DNA of 43,463 bases from Bacteroidota bacterium. GTDB taxonomy: Bacteria; Bacteroidota; Bacteroidia; Palsa-965. Shown piece after piece: positions 25,515 to 33,883 of this stretch. Numbering within the stretch: the stretch's first letter is position 1; each line of letters starts with the position of its first letter. Position numbers and translations under genes: made by a program. Location of the stretch: NCBI GenBank assembly GCA_013289095.1, contig JABDAO010000014.1:1-43463 (forward strand), in the 5' to 3' direction. A model generated the notes under the pieces. The model made no database searches. It worked only from the letters and a program-made list of their open reading frames with translations, and had not been told where the DNA came from.

Positions 25515-26831
25515 TTATAATCCAATGATAAATTCGATTTGCTCTTTTTCGTCTTTTGTAAAATCGAACGGTACAACTTCAAGTTTTAAATCGCCTTCAT
25601 AAATAAACTCATTAAGTTTTTTGGTGAAATTTGGATTGCTCGGGTAAAGCAGAACCAGTCTAGGTTCTTGGGTTGGTGAAGTATATTTTTTTCCATAAGC
25701 ATATAACTGATACATATCAGCCTGTGAGATATTATAGTTACGCCTTTCCGAATTCTCATCTAAAAGTTTCCACTTGGTGTCAATAACCTTTTGTCTTACT
25801 TCTTCCTTGTCAATAACAATATCAGGCCTTAAGCCAAAACGTTTTTCACTTTTGTGTTCAACTAAGAAGTATGCACGATCCTGTGTTTTAATTTTATACC
25901 CATCCGAGTATTTTTTGAATAGGTAGGCTAAATAGTCCTCAAAAATCTTTTCCATAGGAAAAAGTATAGCCATATTTAAATTAACACCTTTAAAATTTGT
26001 AAAGGATTTATTCATTAAAAATATTTCCGACCACTCGATAGTTGTTTTATACTTTAAAAACAACTTGTTTGCCAAATTTATTTTGGAAAAATCGCTTTTA
26101 AAATCGGTTGAGGGTTCTACGTCTTCCAAATGCGAAATAATTTTATTTATCGAATAAATATTTTGATAATTATTAGACAGATTGACTAATTTCAATAAAG
26201 TTGATTTTATCACTCTGTTTATTGCGATGTTAGGTGAATAGTCAGAAAATTCACAATAGAAACGTGCCTTATTTGAATGATTCCGTTTAATATTTTCAAT
26301 AATTTTTAACTTCCCTTTTAAAAATGAGACGTTCTCTTCATGCAGTATATAGTCATGCTTTATTCCGTGTTGAAGTTGGCTTTCAACCTCAAGTATGTAC
26401 GATTTAATAAAGACTTCGAGAATGGGAAAGTCTTTAGGCGCTTCAAGGTGAGCCTTACTCACATTCACAAAAGGAGAGTTTTTTAAATGCTTTAACATTC
26501 TTAAAAAAACTTGTTTTGTTTCAGCCTCCTCATTGGAGGTCTTACTCAAATGAATCTTTGGTAGGATTTCAAGATGCAAACCATCTCTGGTTTCAATTAC
26601 GCCTACATAATTCTTTACTCTAATTTGCCTTCTCTTCCCCTTCGATGAAAGAGCGAATGGTTTTTCTCCTTCTTTCGATTCATCTTGGTTTGCAGAAATA
26701 TAATTATACAATGAATTAAAATGCGTTGCGGGCAAATAGAGTTCGCTCAAGAGAATATTTTCAGCGTTGCTGTAATCCTCCTTTGACCGGATTGTTCCGT
26801 ACTCACATATATTATATGATGTTTTCTTCAA
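25515..26831 (-). CDS. mcrC: McrC-like nuclease subunit
   Basis: The 438-residue protein follows McrB by 3 nt. It has the McrC layout: a beta-rich N-terminal part (GVIETRDGLHLEILPKI), a central helical bundle (FLKGKLKIIENI, FSDYSPNIAINRVIK), the LNMAILFPMEKIFEDYLAYLF region that docks onto McrB, and the nuclease centre RPDIVIDK followed by VIDTKWK, a PD-(D/E)xK site. It should activate McrB GTP hydrolysis and cut DNA after translocation. In this locus it is the last gene of the restriction operon. Confidence 0.9.
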   Translation of the reverse strand: MKKTSYNICEYGTIRSKEDYSNAENILLSELYLPATHFNSLYNYISANQDESKEGEKPFALSSKGKRRQIRVKNYVGVIETRDGLHLEILPKIHLSKTSNEEAETKQVFLRMLKHLKNSPFVNVSKAHLEAPKDFPILEVFIKSYILEVESQLQHGIKHDYILHEENVSFLKGKLKIIENIKRNHSNKARFYCEFSDYSPNIAINRVIKSTLLKLVNLSNNYQNIYSINKIISHLEDVEPSTDFKSDFSKINLANKLFLKYKTTIEWSEIFLMNKSFTNFKGVNLNMAILFPMEKIFEDYLAYLFKKYSDGYKIKTQDRAYFLVEHKSEKRFGLRPDIVIDKEEVRQKVIDTKWKLLDENSERRNYNISQADMYQLYAYGKKYTSPTQEPRLVLLYPSNPNFTKKLNEFIYEGDLKLEVVPFDFTKDEKEQIEFIIGL

Positions 26832-26834
26832 TTA

Positions 26835-28979
26835 TTATACTGGCTTAGGAGTTTTGGTGTAAATTGAAGTGAAAAACTCTGCAGAAACATCATCATATTT
26901 TTGAAGGACAATATTTTCATTCAAATGATAGATCGTTTTTTCTTCAAAACCATCAATATCCCTTCCGAATAAATTTCGTTGGTCAGAAGATGGATTACTA
27001 ACTACAATTTTATTCTCTTTCAGCTTATTAAATTCTGCGTTATCACCTAAAACTAATTGAATCTTTTCATAGTCACCAAAGAAATATTCTTCCAGTAATG
27101 GTAGGATTTTATTCCTAAAGACGTCACACAATTGATTTTTAGACTGAACACTAATCATGTAGGCATGACCAATCATGTGATCTTTGTCTAGTAAAATTTC
27201 TATTCTTGAATTAATTGTTTTAAGCAGCTCTTGTAAATTAATTCCTTCAATGTTATTACTTAGTAATGTATGGTCTGACGAATATTCTATAAATTCAAAT
27301 CGCCTTCTTAACGCAGTATCAACAAGGGAGATGGATTTATCTGCTGAATTCATTGTGCCAACAATAAATAAGTTATTGGGTACTCCGAAATCCACAGGAT
27401 TCTCAGTTCCTGAATAGGTTAATTTTACTTTCAATTCTTCAATTTCGCCAATCCTCTTTGATTTTTCTATTAACGTAATGAGTTCTCCGAATATTTTGGA
27501 AATGTTTCCTCGGTTTATTTCATCTATTATCAATACGTAATTTTTATTTGTATTGTCAACGGTTGCAGATTTTGTAATGTATGTTGTTTTGATGTGATCA
27601 CCTATTGCAGTTGTATATGATTTCCAGTCCTTGATTGTTCCATTCTCTATATATGCCTTTAAATTACTTTTTGTAATTGTCATTTCGGTCGCATCTTTTG
27701 TTTGTGGAATTGCAACTGAATTGCCAAAAGAACTAATTTTAACATTAAACGGGTTGCTACGACTCAAAGTCTTCAATTCAAATTTCCCGGCACCATCAAT
27801 AACTTCTTGCACAAATGAATCATATGCATCTTCAAAACTAAGGGAGGGGCTCTTTCTTTTTCCTGCCTCGATACAAATGTTTTTAAATATTCCATTTTCA
27901 ACTCTGTACTCAACATCTCCTTTAGGATTAACTACAGATTTGATTCCTTCAACAAAATCTTCGTAGGAATAAGACTGGTGAAACGTGACAAATTGAATTT
28001 GACCATTTATAACCAATTCATCAAATTGTTTTTTTGCTGCAACTCTTAAGGCAGGAGTAGTTTTTTGTTCAGCAATTAATTCGTTGACGTCACGTCCAGT
28101 AACAATGGAGATCGCATGATTAATTGCGTTATGAGTTTTGCCTGTTCCCGGAGGGCCATATAAAATTTGATTTAATGCCATATTTTTTATTTTAGAAATT
28201 TCAATTACAATGTTTGTAAGGATATCTTTTTTATTTTGAGTTAAAGGTGAGCTAGCGATAACATTTGGAGCATCAGGTATATTTGTAATTAATTCAAGAG
28301 CCGTGGCAAAGTTTGTTCTTCCCTGCCTTTCAACAATTCCAGCAATAGTTCCTTTATACTTATCTGCTGCCTTACTTAATTGTTTATCCTTATAATAATT
28401 CTTAATAATGTCCCAATCTATTGCGGCAGGAAAGTCCGCATCTCCCATTTTTAAACCTTTAATTGCTTCGTAAGGATTATATCCCTGATGAGCTTTATTA
28501 AAGAAGCTAAAGAAATAAAGATGTTCCGGAGTTGAAATTAAATGGTTGTAGCTATAAGATTCTCGCAACTCCTTCCAATAATCAATAAAATTTATGTAGA
28601 GTTTATCCTTTAAAAGAATTGCATTTTTAAGGATAAGCAAGCATCTATGTATCTCAAAATCCTTATTCCCAGCAGGGATTGAAAATCTCACCCAATCAGA
28701 GTAAGTTAAACTACCTAATGTAGATAATTGGATATTTGTCGAATCTAATAAATGTGAGCTACGTAAATCTGTTCTCGCTTGCTCAGTTGCCCTGATTTCT
28801 GGCAAATTCAATGTCCCGTGATCATATACTTGTTTCATCCAAGTGTGAGCATTATTGAATTTTCTCATTGATGAACCGAGCGGATCAAGGGCTCTGCCAG
28901 GGATTATCTTACTACCTGACCCGAAGGCGATAAACCATGCCTTCAAAGCTTGGCTATTGATTTTTGAAAACCAGATCAT
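26835..28979 (-). CDS. mcrB: McrB-like GTPase, motor subunit of the restriction complex
   Basis: The 714-residue protein has a ~260-residue N-terminal region unlike the EcoK McrB methylcytosine-binding domain, then an AAA+ GTPase: Walker A ILYGPPGTGKTHNAI (about 272-286), Walker B YVLIIDEINRGNISKIFGEL, and the McrB sensor motif NLFIVGTMNSADKSISLVDTALRRRFEF. MNTAD/MNSAD in this position marks the McrB clade. The novel N-terminal domain would define DNA recognition. The gene starts 6 nt after the second methyltransferase, so modification and restriction are co-transcribed. Confidence 0.9.
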   Translation of the reverse strand: MIWFSKINSQALKAWFIAFGSGSKIIPGRALDPLGSSMRKFNNAHTWMKQVYDHGTLNLPEIRATEQARTDLRSSHLLDSTNIQLSTLGSLTYSDWVRFSIPAGNKDFEIHRCLLILKNAILLKDKLYINFIDYWKELRESYSYNHLISTPEHLYFFSFFNKAHQGYNPYEAIKGLKMGDADFPAAIDWDIIKNYYKDKQLSKAADKYKGTIAGIVERQGRTNFATALELITNIPDAPNVIASSPLTQNKKDILTNIVIEISKIKNMALNQILYGPPGTGKTHNAINHAISIVTGRDVNELIAEQKTTPALRVAAKKQFDELVINGQIQFVTFHQSYSYEDFVEGIKSVVNPKGDVEYRVENGIFKNICIEAGKRKSPSLSFEDAYDSFVQEVIDGAGKFELKTLSRSNPFNVKISSFGNSVAIPQTKDATEMTITKSNLKAYIENGTIKDWKSYTTAIGDHIKTTYITKSATVDNTNKNYVLIIDEINRGNISKIFGELITLIEKSKRIGEIEELKVKLTYSGTENPVDFGVPNNLFIVGTMNSADKSISLVDTALRRRFEFIEYSSDHTLLSNNIEGINLQELLKTINSRIEILLDKDHMIGHAYMISVQSKNQLCDVFRNKILPLLEEYFFGDYEKIQLVLGDNAEFNKLKENKIVVSNPSSDQRNLFGRDIDGFEEKTIYHLNENIVLQKYDDVSAEFFTSIYTKTPKPV

Positions 28980-28985
28980 ACTATT

Positions 28986-30251
28986 TTACTTTTTCTTTTT
29001 TGCAATGAACAGATACTCATTTAATTCTTGCGCTTTGTGACCATTGAAACTCTGATAATTCATTCGCTTAATGGGCTTCATTTTAAAGGACCCTTTTACA
29101 AACATCTTGCTTTTAAACAAGCTGGTTATTTTATCGATTCCGTTTTCATCCTTCATAGGTATTTTGTTATTTGAATGATTCCTACCATTAAAATAACTCA
29201 TTATTACAAAATCAGTCTTCGCATCCGCAATCAATTGTTCAAGTGACGGGATAAAAAGGTGGTTTTGACAAAATGTAGATTTAAAATCTTTCTCTAAATT
29301 TTGACCCCTAACAAATTCTACATTATTAAAGTACATTTTTGGGGAAGCCATCTCGCAATAATCACATATCAAATTTAGCATAAAATAATAAGAAGTGTAT
29401 TGGCGAAAGTTGTAAGGGGGGTCGATATAAATTAATTTGTGGGGGGGTACCTCCTTTATAAACTCCAAAGAATCCCTTTCCTTACCAATAATATGCTTAT
29501 GCTTAGTTGAAATCACTTCATCAAATGGCGGCAAGCGAAGAAACAAACGTTTAAGCGCTCTTGAATCATAAGCGCCTCTTGGGAAATCATGAAATGTGCC
29601 TTGTGTATTACTTACCTTTTCAAGCGATTCAGCGAGGATACTTACGAGAAGTGAATATTGAATTTCATTTAATAAACCTTCATGTTTCCATTCGGAAATC
29701 TTATTTAATATAAGATCAATCCGTTTTCCATTTTCAGGCGTAAAAAATTGCCTTTTTCCACTCGTCCCTCTTAAACTCTTGTAATAGCTGTTCTTACCGT
29801 CGGGAGTGTATGTGTCAAAGAAAAAAGTGTTCTTGTGTTTTCTTGGTAACTCTGATGTTGTTACGTGATTCAAATAATGTAGCAAAACAGCCAATTTCTT
29901 ATATGCCATGTAATTTTTCTTTTCTTCAAGAAAAGAAAAACCTTCCTTATCTTTCAAATTAAATAATATATCATCAACTCCAAGGCTACTCTTTGCTTCA
30001 TCAATCGCAAGCGATTTTAAATCGAAATGTGGGATGGTATTGTTTTTAATATATGCCACTCCAAATGAATACGAGAATTTGTTTATATCGTTGGAAACTA
30101 CACTAAAACCATTTCTTTTCAATGCCATTGAAACCGAAAGAGTTCCGGAGAAAATATCACAAATCAAATCACCGGGTTTGCATAATTTTTGAACTTCCGT
30201 AATAATCGATTCAATAATTGAATTTTTGTTTCCTAAATATCTTTGTATCAC
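28986..30251 (-). CDS. D12-class adenine-N6 DNA methyltransferase, second of a pair
   Basis: The 421-residue protein overlaps the first methyltransferase by 4 bp (ATGA). Motif X is RYLGNKNS at the N-terminus, motif I is ICDIFSGTLSVSMAL, and motif IV is IYIDPPYNFRQYTSYY, as in the MethyltransfD12 (FokI/Dam-like alpha) family that makes N6-methyladenine. The large region between motifs I and IV would be the target recognition domain. Paired with the first enzyme it probably modifies the second strand of an asymmetric site. Confidence 0.88.
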   Translation of the reverse strand: MIQRYLGNKNSIIESIITEVQKLCKPGDLICDIFSGTLSVSMALKRNGFSVVSNDINKFSYSFGVAYIKNNTIPHFDLKSLAIDEAKSSLGVDDILFNLKDKEGFSFLEEKKNYMAYKKLAVLLHYLNHVTTSELPRKHKNTFFFDTYTPDGKNSYYKSLRGTSGKRQFFTPENGKRIDLILNKISEWKHEGLLNEIQYSLLVSILAESLEKVSNTQGTFHDFPRGAYDSRALKRLFLRLPPFDEVISTKHKHIIGKERDSLEFIKEVPPHKLIYIDPPYNFRQYTSYYFMLNLICDYCEMASPKMYFNNVEFVRGQNLEKDFKSTFCQNHLFIPSLEQLIADAKTDFVIMSYFNGRNHSNNKIPMKDENGIDKITSLFKSKMFVKGSFKMKPIKRMNYQSFNGHKAQELNEYLFIAKKKK

Positions 30252-31729
30252 TTTGAAGGCTGTTTAAATACAATTAAAAACTCTTTATCATCTTTTGTTT
30301 GAACAATTTTTTTGGTGGTGTTTAGCTGCCTATACTGGAAATCGAACTTTAAAACCTCGCTTGAGCAAATTGGTAAATATTTATTACCCAAGTCAATTAT
30401 TTGATAAAGTTCAATCATACGAGAGTTTCCAGTATCCTCTGAAAGCGAAGCGGAATAGCTAATTACCAAACTACTATCAAGTTCTTGGGCTAATTTGAAT
30501 AGGTCTTCAAATGCAGAGATAGCATCTCTTTTAGAACAGAATCTTGATTTAAATTTATTATCAGGATACAACCCGCTTGTTGGATTATTATCTACCACCT
30601 GCAACTGTGGGTATTTGTAGTCGAAAATTATTTCAGGAATATGATAATATCGTGAATATTGCTGTGCGGTATAAGGTGGATCAGCATATATCACTGAAAT
30701 CGGAGGGAGTTTAGAAGAGCTACTAATTATATCTTCCATCGTTTTCGAGTACGCAAGGTTTTTTCTTGATTTGTCGTTTTTTTCTGAAACTAAAGTAAGT
30801 GCTTCTGAGCTTTTTAAAAACTCCAACCAAACATTTTTCAATCTGTCATCGTAAAATCTCTTATGAAGAACTTGCGTTTTCAAAATATTTTCCTGTTTTA
30901 TTGGCTGTGCAAAATGTTTGCCTGCAGTATAAACAATTTTTGAAGAGACATTTAGTAAGCATGTCAACAGAAAATGAAATTGCCACTTGGAAATTTCTTT
31001 CTTCACAAACAGTTCGTCAATACCATTTCTTAACCTGTCTAATTCAAGAGCTTGTTCTATACTGAAATAGGAACCGGCATAATAATTTGCAATAAGAGGA
31101 CAATTTCCAACGGCCGTTTGTCCAATGTTTTTAAGAATATATTTTGTCTGTTGATGTGTATTGCTTCCATTTAAAAAAAGTACTTTGTTTATTTGAGGTA
31201 AACTAAAATATAGATTTAGCAATTCTCTAGTATCCTTTGTTGCAAGTAACTTCTTTTCCTCAATTATTTTTTCCTCAAAAGGTTTGCTATGTTCTTTTTT
31301 AAGTTTAAAGGATTTGAGTTTACCCATTATCTGTGGAAGCGCTTGCAAATCTTCCACTTTTCTTTCAATATTTAATAACGTGTTTGAAAAAGCCGAGTTA
31401 AAGTGTAAGGCGTCATTTGAAATTACATCGAGACCATTTAAGTTAAAGACCTGAGAAACAACTGAACTTCCCGAGAACATATCCAAAACATACGTATCAG
31501 GTTGCACGGCTTCAAGGGTTTTGGAAAGAATAATAGGAAGTGGTCTGTGCTTGGCTCCTAAATATTGGATTGGTTTGTATATGTTGGAGACATCAACCGC
31601 AAATTTGAGTGGAGTCTGCAAAGCATAAATTGATTGATTACGAGAATAGTCCAGTTTTAACTGATCCCCTTCTTCCAATATTGTCACAGATTGTGATTCA
31701 GAAAGGAGATCTAATTTTTTTAGCGTCAT
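30248..31729 (-). CDS. D12-class adenine-N6 DNA methyltransferase, first of a pair
   Basis: The 493-residue protein has motif X PIQYLGAKHRPL (about 53-64), motif I VLDMFSGSSVVSQVF, and motif IV IYADPPYTAQQYSRYY followed by IFDYKYP. It resembles the second enzyme in architecture but differs in sequence, so the pair is not a recent duplication. It is the first gene after the repressor on the same strand; the 108-bp gap contains several ACGGT operator-like elements. As in LlaI or FokI systems, two N6A domains would methylate the two strands of a non-palindromic site. Confidence 0.88.
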   Translation of the reverse strand: MTLKKLDLLSESQSVTILEEGDQLKLDYSRNQSIYALQTPLKFAVDVSNIYKPIQYLGAKHRPLPIILSKTLEAVQPDTYVLDMFSGSSVVSQVFNLNGLDVISNDALHFNSAFSNTLLNIERKVEDLQALPQIMGKLKSFKLKKEHSKPFEEKIIEEKKLLATKDTRELLNLYFSLPQINKVLFLNGSNTHQQTKYILKNIGQTAVGNCPLIANYYAGSYFSIEQALELDRLRNGIDELFVKKEISKWQFHFLLTCLLNVSSKIVYTAGKHFAQPIKQENILKTQVLHKRFYDDRLKNVWLEFLKSSEALTLVSEKNDKSRKNLAYSKTMEDIISSSSKLPPISVIYADPPYTAQQYSRYYHIPEIIFDYKYPQLQVVDNNPTSGLYPDNKFKSRFCSKRDAISAFEDLFKLAQELDSSLVISYSASLSEDTGNSRMIELYQIIDLGNKYLPICSSEVLKFDFQYRQLNTTKKIVQTKDDKEFLIVFKQPSK

Positions 31730-31735
31730 TTTTTT

Positions 31736-31805
31736 ACGGTTTTAATTGTTTAGAATTCTTCTTTTGTGCGCATTAAAACCGTTTAATACGGTAGAAATGT
31801 ACGGT
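31736..31805. promoter_or_regulatory. Cluster of ACGGT elements before the restriction operon
   Basis: ACGGTTTTAAT (31736-31746) and ATTAAAACCGT (31772-31782) are perfect inverted copies; further ACGGT boxes start at 31788 and 31801. They lie in the 108-bp gap between the repressor gene and the first methyltransferase and may be control or attenuation sites for the operon. Confidence 0.5.
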
Positions 31806-31837
31806 TTTTTAAACGAATGCCGTTTGTAATCAATGTT

Positions 31838-32659
31838 TTAAATCGGTTTGCTTTTTTGATTAAGAATTTCGGATTTTAACTCACTAATCATCCCTCCAAT
31901 ATTTTCTAATGTTATTCCGCCAACAGGAATCTGATTGCTAATGTAGTTGACAAACTTCCAGATCTCATTTATACTACTTGCCTCAACAGAGTAATCTTTA
32001 TAAAGAGGATTTAGCGAGTGCATCAGAAGTGTTCTGTTTTTATCAAGATGATTCGTGATTTCTTTAAAAATAATTCCATCGTCCTTTGTCACGACCACAC
32101 ATGCCTGACCAGTCTTCAACTCTTTCCAGTTCTCTACGAATGCTGCAATAACGAATGATTTATCAGGTATTGGAAACATAGAATCCCCCTCAATTTGAAA
32201 CATTCTAAATTTTCTTTTTTCCGATAAGACAGGTAAGTGAAAGGACTCGAGCGATTCAATAAATTTAGAATTCCCGAAGCCTGTTGCATATCCTGCTTTT
32301 GCTTTTATCGGCACAATTTCAATGTTCTCTCTGTTTTTGGAATCTATAGTTGTGGCCAGTACACGAATTTTAGTACCCATAGTATATTCATCATTACCAG
32401 CTTCTAAGTTTGCCAGTTGGGGTTCTGCCAACTTTTTTAAATTAACCCATAAAAGGGAATCAGCACTTATTTTATAATGCCCGGTGAATTTATGTAGATC
32501 TTCTACCGTTGGATTATTATTTACTTCGTTTTCAAATGCGTTAATTTTTGCACGAGTAATTTTTAAAGATGTTGCAACTTCGACTTGAGTCAGATTCCTC
32601 CTCTCTCTTAAGAATTTAAGATTTTTTCCCAAATAGCTTGGTTGCTTTTTTATTTTCAT
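31838..32659 (-). CDS. CI/LexA-like repressor: XRE helix-turn-helix fused to S24 peptidase
   Basis: The 273-residue protein has an N-terminal XRE domain (LGKNLKFLRERRNLTQVEVATSLKITRAKINAFEN), a hinge with the probable self-cleavage site KAGYATG, and an S24 peptidase with the catalytic Ser in IEGDSMFP and Lys in GIIFKEI. Such repressors cut themselves when RecA is activated. It stands upstream of the restriction operon on the same strand and has two matched palindromes in front of its own start. DNA damage would therefore be expected to change the level of this restriction system. Confidence 0.9.
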   Translation of the reverse strand: MKIKKQPSYLGKNLKFLRERRNLTQVEVATSLKITRAKINAFENEVNNNPTVEDLHKFTGHYKISADSLLWVNLKKLAEPQLANLEAGNDEYTMGTKIRVLATTIDSKNRENIEIVPIKAKAGYATGFGNSKFIESLESFHLPVLSEKRKFRMFQIEGDSMFPIPDKSFVIAAFVENWKELKTGQACVVVTKDDGIIFKEITNHLDKNRTLLMHSLNPLYKDYSVEASSINEIWKFVNYISNQIPVGGITLENIGGMISELKSEILNQKSKPI

Positions 32660-32662
32660 TGT

Positions 32663-32700
32663 GTTATTTAAAATAACATAATAGTGTTACTTTAAGTAAC
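32663..32700. promoter_or_regulatory. Two matched operators in front of the repressor
   Basis: GTTATTTAAAATAAC (32663-32677) and GTTACTTTAAGTAAC (32686-32700) are perfect 15-bp palindromes with the common form GTTAYTTNAARTAAC. Their centres are 23 bp apart, about two helical turns, suiting cooperative binding of two dimers. They start 4 bp before the repressor start codon. Confidence 0.7.
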
Positions 32701-32977
32701 AAATGTATCGAAAACTTTTATCCAAACAACAGTCTTCCAAGACATACAATCCAAAAATTTGTAGCGGATTGGTTTTCAGTCATTTATACTTGTCCTTGTT
32801 TGTCGAATAAAAACGAAGAAATTTTTTTAAATCCAAGCAGGGCAGTTAAGCTGAAGTAATTTGGAATTTAAGCACAGGTGAAATTGTTCTAAAGAGACAA
32901 GGATATTATAAGTGGTATAAATACCGTTCTAATTGTTCAGTTTTCGTGGAATCGGAGGGTAATAGGGGGTATATTTC
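32701..32977. other. Non-coding right end of the island
   Basis: No gene is supported. Base composition is AT-rich up to the right-end repeat at 32978. Confidence 0.45.
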
Positions 32978-32999
32978 GTTCCAGTAGGGTTCCAGTAAG
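32978..32999 (+). repeat. Inner right attachment repeat
   Basis: This is the 22-bp block made of GTTCCAGTAGG and GTTCCAGTAAG, identical to 23902-23923 and nearly identical to 23256-23277, in the same orientation. Confidence 0.7.
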
Positions 33000-33027
33000 A
33001 TAGTATTTGCATTGCTGGCCTAAAATG

Positions 33028-33056
33028 CCAGAGGCCTTTCTAAGAAAGGCCTCTGG
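33028..33056. terminator. Strong hairpin, substitute terminator for tRNA-Arg
   Basis: CCAGAGGCCTTTC (33028-33040) and GAAAGGCCTCTGG (33044-33056) form a perfect 13-bp stem with a 3-nt loop. It lies 24 bp downstream of the tRNA on the minus strand. The T-tract is short (ATTTT), so termination may be partial. Confidence 0.55.
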
Positions 33057-33078
33057 GTTAACTAACCCCCTTAGGGGT

Positions 33079-33092
33079 TGTGGCTCCGGCGG
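33079..33092. repeat. Outer right attachment site
   Basis: TGTGGCTCCGGCGG, identical to 23125-23138, covers the discriminator base, the 3' acceptor strand and part of the T arm of tRNA-Arg, plus two downstream bases. Confidence 0.75.
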
Positions 33093-33152
33093 GAATCGAA
33101 CCCACATCAAAAGTTTAGGAAACTTCTATTCTATCCATTGAACTACGGTGCC
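33081..33152 (-). tRNA. tRNA-Arg, anticodon CCU
   Basis: Read on the minus strand, 72 nt fold as acceptor GGCACCG/CGGAGCC, D arm GTTC/GAAT, anticodon stem GAAGT/ACTTT with loop TTCCTAA (anticodon CCT), a 4-nt variable loop and T arm GTGGG-TTCGATT-CCCGC, then discriminator A. CCA is not encoded. The acceptor stem has an A-A mismatch at pair 4-69, which is unusual. The 3' part serves as the integration site of the defence island. Confidence 0.9.
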
Positions 33153-33197
33153 AGTAAGAAAAGAACATTTTTGCAATCCGGGACTCCTTATGCTCTC

Positions 33198-33217
33198 CTC
33201 CCGATAGCTATCGGGAG
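33198..33217. repeat. 20-bp perfect palindrome
   Basis: CTCCCGATAGCTATCGGGAG is fully self-complementary. I recall similar CCCGATAGCTATCGGG palindromes as a dispersed repeat in Bacteroidota genomes. Confidence 0.6.
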
Positions 33218-33360
33218 AACTTCGGTGCCAAAACGCAAAGAACGGCTTTATAATAAGCCGCAAAAGTAAGCTAATTTCGCCTTTCCCGGCAAAATGACCG
33301 TTTTGAAGCCTGCAATATGGGCATTTCGATGCCCAGAATCCTCAAAATTGACCGAAATGC

Positions 33361-33584
33361 CAGGGAGAGGTCAGGAAAACGGGGTTAGTAGAGATGCCCT
33401 GCCTCTCTTCGATTGAATAGCGCTCTTTTCCAGATCTCCCCGTTGAGATTAAGTCAAGTGAGATAAGGATAGCCTAACGATAAAGTCCAAATGGAAACAA
33501 AGAAGCTCGTCTCCGTGCACCTCCGTGCTCTCGGTGGCTCTGTGGTAAATGCAAAGCACGTCGGGCAACAGGCTTGCAGCCGCG
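33361..33584 (+). repeat. 224-bp direct repeat, left copy
   Basis: It aligns without gaps to 36729-36952; I count 4 differences. It starts inside the MITE-like element and ends in GGCTTGCAGCCGCG. An internal run with CTCCGTG, CTCCGTG, CTCGGTGG, CTCTGTGG shows short imperfect repetition. Confidence 0.85.
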
Positions 33585-33883
33585 TAACCCTCTTTAACAA
33601 TCATTTGTTATCTTATCCTGAATTCTATATAAGATAACGAGAAGAAGCGATATTTCAAAACAATCGTTCGGATATATTCTACAAATATCTTTCAGGAAAC
33701 ATGCTCGCATAGTTCGCGCACCTTACCTTTGTCCTGTTTATTCAGGGTATGAAAGACCTCTTCTTCTCTTCTGTTGCAACAGAACGTAGCCTGTCACGAT
33801 GAACAGGCGAGTGTACATAGCGAGAGTATGGCAAACGTTAGCTACTGCGTTTAACCGTAGCGTCCAAATTAATAATAAGTAAA

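Larger units (their letters stand above)
33153..33883. other. Region between tRNA-Arg and the precursor gene
   Basis: No conventional gene is supported. It holds the palindrome at 33198, the first copy of the 224-bp repeat (33361-33584), and an AT-rich stretch leading to the lanthipeptide precursor. Confidence 0.5.
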
